This document shows positions 12,480 through 24,400 of a stretch of DNA of 64,000 nucleotides, one piece after another. The notes beneath the pieces are model-generated. The model was not told the origin of the DNA. It did not search any database and saw only the letters and a program-made list of their open reading frames with translations. Both the position numbers and the translations under genes were made by a program. How positions within the stretch are numbered: position 1 is the first letter of the stretch; each line of letters starts with the position of its first letter. The DNA lies in NCBI GenBank assembly GCA_026874595.1, contig CM049306.1:15209019-15273018 (forward strand), in the 5' to 3' direction. This DNA is from Sipunculus nudus. Its lineage: Eukaryota; Annelida; Sipuncula; Golfingiida; Sipunculidae.

Positions 12480-14000
12480 AACAATAGTTTTGCTGAAAAA
12501 GACTTTTGCAGCCCTCAGTTTGAAATAGGCTGATTAATGGCTAAAAGATCAACTTCAACTTTCCATGACTCTAACAAATATCAATGAACCCATTCTATTC
12601 TTATACAATTGAAATAACCCTACCCTGGGACAATTCTTGTGAAAAATTAAACCATTCAGCTTAAAAGTTTCACCATAAAACAATTTTTTAGCTGACAGAG
12701 GCTAAAATTACAAGGTTTTGTCCATAAAAAAACAGGTCATATGGGTGGCGCCACAAAAACCTAAATTTCAAATATGAGTCATGTGACCAATAATTGCACA
12801 AAACTTGGTAATGCTTCTGGTAAAGTTTCTGTCTTTTCTGAAATTGTTATTTTAGTATGCTTACTTGGCTAAATGACTAAATTCAAATTCCTGTAACTCT
12901 GCAAAAATCACTGAATTTTCTGTGAACTATTGAATTTGGGTGAACAAATTTGGAGAAGAATATTTTCAATGTCAATGCAGGTGGTGCTACAAAAAGCTAA
13001 ATCCCACATTTGACATGTGACTGATTTTGAATAAAATATGGTGATGCTAGCTCCAGCTGTTCCTGAGAAATATGGGTTGCAAATTATGTACTGATGTACT
13101 CCCTAACAAAACAGAACCATGCAGGTGGCACCACCAATACCTAAAATTCAAATATGACTCATGGGACCAACATTTGCCAAAAGTTTGGTGCAAGCTCCAG
13201 CCGTTTCTGAGATTGTAATTTTAGCAGGCTTAATTGGCCAAATGACTAAGTTCAGCTTTCTGTAACTCATCCGAAAATCACCAAACTGGAACCTTTGGGA
13301 ACAAACTTGAGAGAGATTGTTCCTTTGATCATTTCTGTGAAATACTGGACAGTTTGGCTGGACAGTTTCGGGGAAGAAGCTTTTTAAAGGTTTTTAGCCT
13401 TTTCCCTATAAAATCTAGGTCAATGCAGATAGCAAAAAAAGTAATATCAGTCCGATACTGTTTGACATGTGACTCATTCTTTCATATTATATATTATTTT
13501 GTGCTGCAAGCTCCAATGGTTTTTTAGAAAGCATGGGCTTCTGACGGATGCTTCTGGACAATCACATAAGCTCACAGGTTCACTAAAAAGAACTCATGTG
13601 ACTATATGTGCATAAAATTTGGTGATGATAGTTCCTGCTGTTTTTGAGACAGTATTTTAGTATGCTTATTTGGCAGTATGATTGAGTTCAGCTTCCTGTA
13701 ACTCAGCCAAAAATCACCAAACTGGAACCATTTGAACAAACTCAAGAGAGATTGTTCCTGGAATTATTTCTCTGAAATTTTCGAAAATTTGGCTAGACAT
13801 TGAAAGAGAAGAAGAATTTTAAAAGGTTTTTTAGCTTTTTCCCCTGTAAAATCTAGGTCAGTGCAGATTACCAAAATCAATCTGATAAAGTTTTGTAGAT
13901 GACTTCATGATTTATTTTGCATAAAATTTAGTGATGCTAGCTACAGCCATTTTTGAGATAGTATGGGTTAACATTCAGATAACGGGTGACAGATGATATA
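12480..14000. repeat. Family C tandem units
   Basis: At least three head-to-tail units with CTGTAACTC, AAACTTGAGAGAGATTGTTC, CTATAAAATCTAGGTCA and CATAAGCTCACAGGTTCACT. The palindromic core appears in mutated forms (GGTGGCGCCACA near 12746, GGTGGCACCACC near 13125). Confidence 0.85.
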
Positions 14001-14308
14001 CTGTACTGAATCTACAGGAGAAAATTAAGAACTAACAAGTTCATGCATGGAAGGAGAGTTTTTGGTGACCTGTAAGGGTATCAAATCTGAATAGAGTATC
14101 TGAATTTTTACAATGTGTCCTACTTATGGCCACATAGATGACAGAAAATGAACAAAAGCTATAGCTCAGTTGTTTTTTCAATCAGTAGAGACAACAACTA
14201 CCAGTGGTTAACAATACACATGATCATATTCTGGATGACATATCATCCTGGTAAATTAATACAAAATTTGTATTACTATTTCTCTTTTTTGCCTCTCTAT
14301 TTTACACT

Positions 14309-14314
14309 TTTATT
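14309..14314 (-). promoter_or_regulatory. Possible poly(A) signal AATAAA
   Basis: On the minus strand AATAAA lies about 50 bases after the stop codon of the zinc-finger gene, with T/A-rich sequence around it. The hexamer is common by chance in AT-rich DNA, so this is only the nearest candidate. Confidence 0.35.
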
Positions 14315-14363
14315 TTTAACAAATATTCAACAAATCTGAATACAGTGAAGGCAAAAATAAGAA

Positions 14364-15478
14364 TCACTGACTTGTAGCATCTAAGCTTTGCAAAATGTAT
14401 GAATGATGCTCATTAATAATTGATCCAAGATCTCTTGATATTTCCATTAAGATCCTAAAATTTTCTTTGTTGCTGAGAACACCAGTGGGTGTTGCGAGCA
14501 CATCGGCCAAAGTTTTTTGCACCTGACTTATCTTCTGAAAAAGGTCCAGATCTAAAGGCATATGAACTAACTTGCACAGTTCTGTGAAACTTGAGAGCCA
14601 GTTGTAATACTCCTGGCTGTTAAAATCAGGTTTATTTATGAAGTCTCTCATATTAGTTATAGCTTGCAGATCCATAGGAGTAGATTCATCATCAGTGGTT
14701 TGTTGCTGACTTGTTGCAACCAAAGGATCCTCATCTGGTTTTGGAGTATCTTGCTCATTATGACCAGTCTCCTGAACTTGTTCCATCTGTTGTGAGCCCT
14801 CCCGTATTTCAACTTCTTCTACAACAGCATCATGCACAACACCATCCTGCACCACACTTTCCTGCACCACATGCTCTTCCACAACACCAGGAAGAAGGTT
14901 TTCCTGCAAAATGGCCTCCTGGTTGCCATCAATGGCTATTGTGTCAGGACCGGCAGGCACCAAACTGTTGTTATCATAATGTATTTCTAACACTTGCCCG
15001 GCTGTGGTGTTAATGACCTGATATGTTATCTCCAGCGGGTCTTTACCAGGCTGAAGCTGCTCTTTGCATACCTCCTGTACCACAGCTTCTAGGGATGGCT
15101 TTAAAGTAACAGCAGAAGAATCCTGATTGGCCATATCAATAACTGCTGCTTGCTGAACCATATTAACATCTGTCTGCAGAAGCTGGACTTCACCCTGTAT
15201 GTCACTTGCTGCAATGTCATTTATTTCTGTACTTTTACTCCCACTTCCAAATTCAAAATGTAAGGCTTTGTTAGGGCCCATTCTGGCAACAATTATATTG
15301 TCCATATTAACATGTTTCTTGTTCAAATGTGTTTTTAAGTGTCCTGCCCTTGTAAAAGTGTCCCCACACAACTGGCATGAATATGGTTTGCTTCCTGTGT
15401 GCTCTCGCTCATGGCGCCTTCTACTGGACGAATCACTGAAACGCTCCCCACATACACTACATGCATAGGGCTTCTGAC
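14364..15478 (-). CDS. Zinc-finger gene, last exon (fingers 7-8 and C-terminal half)
   Basis: Starts after CTTGTTTCAG in phase 1 and runs to a TGA at 14366-14364. Encodes finger 7 (CSVC...HEREH), finger 8 (CQLC...HLNKKH), then a Gln/Glu/Val-rich linker. Within it [15 protein letters not shown] and AVVEE form four in-frame pentapeptides (residues about 553-572), matched by a 15-bp DNA repeat at 14815-14880. The last ~95 residues (from [10 protein letters not shown]) lack low-complexity sequence and look helical. No ATG is needed at the apparent frame start near 15371, which is an internal Leu codon. Confidence 0.93.
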
Positions 15479-18400
15479 CTGAAACAAGAAAAATACTTAC
15501 TTCATATAATAGCTATGTATTTTATGATTGTCTGTAAGTAAATTTCCTGTATACAACCAAATTTAGTCATTTGTTAAAGATTTGGTAGTAATCATAAACC
15601 TTTTGTTTCCTTCAAATTTGGTACACCTATTGTTTCAACCAAATGGAAAACCTCTATTTATTTTGAGGTTGCAAGGTCAAAGGTAAAGCAGCCAAAAGAC
15701 TGGGAAAGATGGCAGAGAGTACCATAACAATTTCACATCACAGATTGCACAAAGGAAAGCTAAAATATGGATTTTTGGAGAATATGAGGATAAGCATTAC
15801 TGATGCTCATGTCTGGCCAAAAAGAATCCAAATGGGAGATGTCTGTCATAAGCAACCAATAGTAAAAATACAAAACCACATAATTTATCTTCTGTTATAA
15901 AATAAAACATAATCATGCACATGGAGTGGATATAAATATATGAATAGATAGGGGGAAAAAGTCACACTATCCAACTGGTCTGACCACCATTCCTAACTTC
16001 AAGAGTCATTACCATGCTTACCTGTATGTATGACCTGATGTCTCTTCAAGTCAGACTGATGAGCAAATCTCTTTTGACATGTTTTACATTCAAATGGTCT
16101 TTCTCCTGAAATAAACAGACCATAGTCAGAATATAATATCATATCAACAATCAGACCAACTCATGTAATGTAATATAAATTTTTAAGATCACAATTTATG
16201 ATAAGTAGGTGAATACATTTTGTGCATCTGTGTCAATGCACAGTATTAATCTGTTACTCATAATTTTCTCAATTTCATTCACTGCAAATTGCACAGGAAG
16301 AACATTAAATAGTTATATATCAGAGAAGAAACTTGTTCATTGCTTAGTAAAAACCATTTAGTGTTTGTAATGCTTTAACTATTTCCAAGAGTTTAATCAC
16401 TTAACAGTTGTCCACCAGTACAAGTCAAGAAATGACATCTAAATCACACTTTTGGTAACTAGACAATTAAACATTATGGCATTTTTGATGCAATAATCAC
16501 CTTTAATTACCACCTTTGCACCTCATGTTTCATTACAATTTACAAACATGATTGTGACAGGTTTTGTTCAACAGATGAAACTAAATTTCGCATCAATAAA
16601 TGATCCCAATGTTGAGAAATATGAGCAATTAAAATTCCTGAAAGACAAGATTGTATGTGGGGCAACATGTCTTACACAATCATATGTGTAATGTTATAAA
16701 AGATTTACTAGAACTTCAAATGCAGTATTTCCTGGGAAATTAAAAAAAATAAAATTCCTTCTGAATCAGTAGCAGATTACAATTTCTGAGACTTCTTATG
16801 TTTTGTATTAACTCCATTCAGAAATAAAACAAGGCCTACAGGCCTAATGCAAACCTGTGCAATGTTTGGGAGTATGAATGGAGGTTTATTTTTAAAATTT
16901 AATACTGATCCTCTTATCTCCTGCATATCTACTTAGTCATTATGATTTCAGCAAAAAGGACCTGCAAGTTTCGGACTAGGGCATTTTAAAACTAGGATGT
17001 ATCAGTCAGGATAGTTCAGATATGTTCTTTTAGCCAGGGCAGATTGGATGGACAATTTGGCAGCATGGTTTCAGAGAAGGTAATTTTTAAATGTTTTTAG
17101 CTTTTCCCTATAAAATCTAAGAAAATGCAGTTAGCCAAGAAATAAGCAAAATCTGATAGAATTTTTTAGATGACTAATTTTTTGCAAAAAATTTGGTGAT
17201 GCTAGTTACTGCCTTTTTTGAGATAGCTATGATGCAAGACAGACCACGCCACACCATCTCATAAGCTCAAACAGTTGAAAGATATAGTTCCACTAGTTCT
17301 CATCTGGGCATTCTGCGTCTAGACAATGCTAGCTACTGCCCATTTTGAGATAGTTATAATGCACGACGGACGACGCCACACCATCTCATAAGCTAAAACA
17401 ATTGAAAGATATAGTTCCACTAGTTCTCATCTGGGCATTCTGCATCTAGACGATGTGTCTAGACAACTAGACACATCGTCTAGACACCAGACAGAGCCAG
17501 GTCAGTTGCCATGGTGATGTCTGGACCTCCCCTGGTTAAATGTGCCAATAATGGCATAAAATTTGGTGATGATAGCTCCAGCCATTTCTGAGATTTTAAT
17601 TTTAGTGTTCTTTTTTTGGAAAGATGCATTAAGTTTAACCTCCTGTAACTCAGCCAAAGATCTCCAAACTGGAACCATTCGAACAAACTTAAAGAGAGAT
17701 TGTTCCAGGGATCATTTCTGTGAAATATTGAAAAATTTGGCTTGACATTTTGGAAAAGAAGATTTTTAAAACTTTTTAGCTTTTTCCCTATAAAATCTAG
17801 GAAAATAAAGTTAGAAAAAAATAAACAAAATCCGATAAGAGTTATTCAGATGACTGATTATTTGCCAAAAATTTGGTGATGCTAGTTCCTGCCGTTTTTA
17901 GCTCACAGATTTGCTAAAAAATTCAAAGTAACTCTCTGAGCCAAGATGATGACACTTCTGCTTCTGTTTGTCAAGACAAGTTTATTTAAAAGAAAAATTG
18001 ATCCTTTGGGTTACCTTGCTACACTGTTTTCATGTACAATTGAAACAAAATAAAAGAGAACGAAATGTTCTCAGCTAGAAATGTCTTTTAAATTGGAGAT
18101 TTTTAACAAGGATATACAGGTGAACCTTACATCTGATGTATGAAGGCATTCCTGAGAAAGTATGTCCTAAATAAAGACATGACCCATACAAGCACTAACA
18201 GCTGACCCTATCTATGAACATGTGAAAGTTCAATAAAATTTGTCATTTCTTCAGGTTCATTCCCCACACTGTTTATAGATGCCACTGATAGTGAGGAAAA
18301 CTGTACAAAAATTTGAAAAAAATACTTTAGGTGGTGGAACTGGTCCTTCATACAATAAAAATCTGTAACTGATCTTCTGTCAGGCCAACTTTTAGGAAAA

Positions 18401-21400
18401 TCAATCGAGCTTCTCATGAGAAATCTAATGTTTTGTAGGATATACCAAGTCCAAGGTCATGGTAACTCTCATAGGTCTGAGGTTGCTCATATGTACGACC
18501 TACTCAGACAAGGAAATGGTATTCCTAGGATCACACATAAAAATAATGTATATTGTTCATTTAAGAAAGCATGAATAGTGAGTGAAGTAACATCCACCTG
18601 AGAAGGAATTAAAGTAAATTTCATCTTGATCCATTTGATATTATGCAGTAAAAAAAAAACAGCTGGAAAAATTATTTTACCTGTGTGCACTTTTAAATGG
18701 GACCTCAGGTAGACTTTTTGGGAGAACTTTCTACCACAAATATCACAAGGGAATGGCTTCTGGCTTGAATGTGTCAGAACATGCCTTGCGAGGCAGCTGC
18801 TCTGACGGAACTGCCTGCCACACTCCTGACATTTCAGCGGCTTGGAATCCGAGTGTCTCAGGATATGTTCTTTCAGAGATATGTTGCTTGAGAATTTCTC
18901 CTTACAAATCTCACATTCAAAAAGCTTGATACCTAAAAATGAAAGTTAAATCACCATTGCACCATCTAACTATTATATCATTATTAAAAATATTTGTTAC
19001 CTTAAAACAAGATGTGCTGATATATTGTATCACATTATTTCTTTTTTAATTCTAAGAATTTTCATGTAAACCAAATATGGCATATTATAAATCACATAAA
19101 GCATTATAATAAGAAATTGACATTTTACATGATATCCACTTTGCTCGATTTATTACAAAACATGCATACAATAAAACCATATCATCACTTTGAAACCTGA
19201 GTTGGCAGTTAAGTGTGACACAAGGCTTCTAATGGATTACTTCATTTTCTTATAGTGATCAAATGATCATCTAAGGATGGAATGAACATTAGTAAAACCA
19301 GCAGCCAGTAGGGAGATAAGTTCTGTGTACCATGTACACTTCAAGCTTTCTGAATAGCATCTGTCATACTAGAACTAGATTGGGGAAACTTTTGTCTTTA
19401 TCCCAGAAAGAAATATGACACCTGTACAGATTGTGTGTGGATAATCCATCTATAACACAATGGACCTAGCATCCAACTAAATGGCACAGAGTATATTCAA
19501 AAGAGGCCATTTGCATGACAGTTGTGAGTAGGGTCATCTAAAACCCGAGCTAAAGACTTAAAGTAAATCACAAGCACGTGTCCTGTGCATTCTCTCCTCT
19601 GTCTTTTTTCACTGAAGAAAACCCACCCCCATCCAGCACAACAATATGTGTGCTGCATGCTTTTCATATGAAGCTACAGCAAACAATCAGCTTAAAAGCC
19701 TCTGGCTCAAGAAAAAACAAAGAAACTGGCTCTAATTGAGAAGACTAATTAAATAATCAATACTCTGTCACTATGCAACCTAATTGGATTAGATTTTTTC
19801 ACCAATTCTTTTTTCTTCTCCTCAGAATCATCTAATCTGATATGTGCAGTGCCTCAATTTCAATAAATAATTTAATTTATTGTATATAACATAGCAACAT
19901 ATAATTTAACAGGATGAAACATGTGATGAGTTTCTCCTTTACAGTAGTCTGTACATTGTCACTGTGGAGCTTTCCCAAGATTTCACTTGCAGTATGAGAT
20001 AACCTGCAATGCTGAAGAATGGGATTTTTTAGACTTAAGAATAATATAGAGCTATAAACCATAAATATTGCATAACTGATGGTAGAGCACAAAACAAATT
20101 TCCTAGCCAATGAAAAAAGTGGATATGAAGGATACTGCTATGGAGGCTTGAAGCTGCAATATACATCATCTTGTATAACATGCTGCTGTACATTAACCAC
20201 AAAGTTCCAAAGAATTGAAAGAATTGACTGAGAAACTTACAGCTGAATGGATCCCTGGTTTTACAATTAATATGTGGCCCATGGGTCATGGCACTCAGCT
20301 GATGATTATTACCTTTGAAACTGGGGTCTAACATCAACTGGTACCATTGTACTTAACAGAATATGCATCTTATATTAGGGGCATTACCATGAATTTAATC
20401 CAGAGCGGCATGTAAAATGACCAAGAGTGAGCAATAATAGGGGCATTTACAGGAAGTTGTTTGCTTTCTGAAAATTACCATGTTTCTTTCCAAATACCAA
20501 TATGATTTCTAGATTAAAGGCCAAAATTGATTTTAAACTTCTATAACAGTGTTTTTCATTTAATGAATTGTAAAATGTATGCTTAAAGATATCATCACAT
20601 TGTCATCTTTAGTCAATAAAATACTGCTTGGCATGTCATTTTTGTAGGCACATCAGCATTAATCTTTTATACAGGCACAAAGTGGTGCTACTTTTGGTAG
20701 CAAATTTTGTTCATTAGCATTACTAAATACAGCACATTGTGAAAGAATACCTCCTATTGATATTCATTTAAACCCTACTGGATGTCTTTCAGCTTGGCAC
20801 ACATACACTTAAGATATTGTTACAGGGTGAAATAAAAGCGGTGTGTGCGCCACCGTTATGGGTTTGAGTCCCCGACGAGCCCCCATTTTGTTACAAAGAC
20901 AAATTTAAGGGGAAAATACTGGGCCAGATCTAGGATTTGAACCCATAACAGTGGAGCAAAAAGTCTGGCGTACCAACTGCTTCACTAGCAAAGCAAGCTT
21001 CACTAGCAAGACAGTTCGGTCTACTTTTATGTCACCCTGTAACAATATATCTGATAGGGGTCACAAGAAGTAATACAGGTAAAACACCATGAGATATACA
21101 TTCAAGCATGAATTTTTTTTAAGGCTTAAAAAAATTACAGCCAGATCAGCACTGATGCTTTCCAGTCATGGCAGGTGGCAGGAAAAACTGCTGGGCAAAC
21201 CGGCCCACTGCTACCTGGCATAAGCACAGCCCTAGTCATTGTATCATTGATCAGTGCCCTGAATGTTTTGAACAAGTGACCCATGGGTCATGACGCTCAG
21301 CTGACTGGGAAGAGATTCGCAAAAGGAAATTTTTTCATCTGAATGGTAGTATATACCCATTCAATTGAAGCATCAAACAGATTAACCAACAGGGCAAAAT

Positions 21401-24400
21401 TGTGTCTGTATTTTTAAAGGTCTCAAAAAAAGAGAAAAAAATTCGTAAAAAAATAAAAAAATAAAGGTGGCGCCACCAGTCTGCAGGAACTGATAGAACA
21501 TCTCATGATCAATATGTATGCAAAAAATCATGACCATCAGTGATGTAGTTAATGAGATATTGAAGTTTTTGTATGAAATTTTTTACTTTTCTGGGGGGTA
21601 CTTTGGGCCCCATAGCTCGAAGGATATGGGTAACAGAGACCTAATTTCTGGTTTCCAAGGAGATTTTTCATGGACCTCTCAGAATGCCAAGTTACAAGGT
21701 TCTAGGTCCAGTGGTTACGATTTGTGCCTGGTTAACGGATGGACAGACGGACAGATGGACGACAGACAAAGAGTGATCGCTATAGCTCAGATGACTTTCA
21801 GTCAGCTGAGCTAAAATTTGAAAAAAATACAGATGGCGCCACCAGACTGCAGAAACTGATCAAACACCCCATGATGAATATCAATGCTAAGAATCATGGT
21901 GATCAATGCATTAGTTGTTCAGATACTTGCGCTTTTGTATCAAATTTTCCATTATTCTGGGGGGTACTTCTGAGCCCAATAGCTCGAAGAATATGGGTAA
22001 CAGAGACCTAATTTGAGGTTTCCAAGGAAACTTTTTATGGGCTTCTCTGCATGTCAAGACAGAAGATTCTAGGTCTAGGCACTACAATTTGTGCCCTGTA
22101 AAATCTGTAAAAATCAAAAAAATACCAGTGGCGCCATCAGACTGCAGAAACTGATGAAACATTCCAAGATCAATATCCATGCAAAGAATTATGGTGATCC
22201 TTGCAATAGTTTTTCAGATACTTGAGCCTTTGTATCAAATTTTCCATCATTCTGGGGGGTACTTGGGAGCCCCATAGCTCGAAGAAAATGGGTAACAGAG
22301 ACCTTTTTCTAAGTTTCTAAGGAGACTTTTAATGGGCCTCCCTGCATGTCAAGAGAGAAGATTCTAGGTCCAGGCGTTACGATTTGTGCCCTGTTAACAG
22401 ATGACCCCATCTTAAGGTCTCATAAATAGAGAAAATAATTCGTAAAAATCGAAAAAATACAGGTGGCGCCACCAGACTGCAGAAACTGATGAAACATCCC
22501 ATGATCAATATCCATACAAAGAATTATGGTGATCTATGCAATATTTGTTCAGATATTTGAGCTTTTGTATCAAATTTTCCATTATTCTGGGGGGTACTTC
22601 TGAGCCCTATAGCTCAGAGGTTATGGGTAACAGAGACCTAGTTTCAGGTTTCCAAGGAGACTTTTCATGGGCCTCCCTGCATGTCAAGAGAGACGATTCT
22701 AGGTCCAGTCATTAGGATTTGTGCCCTGTTAACCGATGACCACATCTTTTAATGTCTCAAAAATAGAGAAAAAAACACGTAAAAATCGAAAAAAATACAG
22801 GTGGCACCACCAGTCTGCAGAAACTGATGAAACACCCCATGATCAAAATCAATGCAAAGAATCATGGTGATCAATGCAATAGTTGATCAGTTACTTGAAA
22901 TTTTGTATCAAATTTTCCATTATTCTGGGGGGTACTTCGGAGCCCCATAGCTCAGAGGTTATGGGTAACAGAGACCTACTTTCAGGTTTCCAAGGAGACT
23001 TTTTATGGGCCTCTCTGCATGTCAAGAGAGAAGATTCTAGGTCCAGTCGTTACGATTTGTGCCCTGTTAACAGATGACTGCATCTTCAGAGGTCTCAAAA
23101 ATAGAGAAAAAAATTCGTAAAAATTGAAAAAATACAGGTGGCGCCACCAGTCTGCAGAACTGATGAAACACTCCATGATCAATATCCATGCAACAAATCA
23201 TGACCATCAGTAATGTAGTGAATGAGATATTGAAGTTTTTGTATGAAATTTTTGACTATTCTGGGGGGTACTTCGGGGCCCCATAGCTCGAAGGATATGG
23301 GTAACAGAGACCTAATTTCCGGTTTCCATGGACATTTTTTCATTGACCTCTCAATGTTTCAAGAATGAAGATTCTAGGTCCAGTCTTTACAATTTGTGCC
23401 TTGTTAACAGATGTTCACATTTTTAAAGGTCTCAAAAATAGAGAAAAAAATTCGTAAAAAAATAAAAAAATAAAGGTGGCGCCACCAGTCTGCAGGAACT
23501 GATAGAACATCTCATGATCAATATGTATGCAAAAAATCATGACCATCAGTGATGTAGTTAATGAGATATTGATGTTTTTGTATGAAATTTTTTACTTTTC
23601 TGGGGGGTACTTTGGGGCCCCATAGCTCGAAGGATATGGGTAACAGAGACCTAATTTCTGGTTTCCAAGGAGATTTTTCATGGACCTCTCAGAATTCCAA
23701 GTTACAAGGTTCTAGGTCCAGTGGTTACGATTTGTGCCTGGTTAACGGACGGACAGACGGACAGACAGACGACAGACAAAGAGTGATCGCTATAGCTCAG
23801 ATGACTTTCAGTCAGCTGAGCTAAAATTTGAAAAAAATACAGATGGCGCCACCAGACTGCAGAAACTGATCAAACACCCCATGATGAATATCAATGCTAA
23901 GAATCATGGTGATCAATGCATTAGTTGTTCAGATACTTGAGCTTTTGTATCAAATTTTCCATTATTCTGGGGGGTACTTCTGAGCCCAATAGCTCGAAGA
24001 ATATGGGTAACAGAGACCTAATTTGAGGTTTCCAAGGAAACTTTTTATGGGCTTCTCTGCATGTCAAGACAGAAGATTCTAGGTCTAGGCACTACAATTT
24101 GTGCCCTGTAAAATCTGTAAAAATCAAAAAAATACCAGTGGCGCCATCAGACTGCAGAAACTGATGAAACATTCCAAGATCAATATCCATGCAAAGAATT
24201 ATGGTGATCCTTGCAATAGTTTTTCAGATACTTGAGCCTTTGTATCAAATTTTCCATCATTCTGGGGGGTACTTGGGAGCCCCATAGCTCGAAGAAAATG
24301 GGTAACAGAGACCTTTTTCTAAGTTTCTAAGGAGACTTTTAATGGGCCTCCCTGCATGTCAAGAGAGAAGATTCTAGGTCCAGGCGTTACGATTTGTGCC

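Noticed and set aside
15199-15468. Plus-strand 89-residue frame opposite the last zinc-finger exon
   Set aside because: It is antisense to clear C2H2 coding sequence.
18681-18932. CTCF orthologue
   Set aside because: CTCF has eleven fingers in a nearly invariant arrangement; here there are eight, with different linkers and flanks.
20815-21048. Functional tRNA gene
   Set aside because: A and B boxes are present, but no seven-base acceptor stem pairing or sensible anticodon arm could be made.
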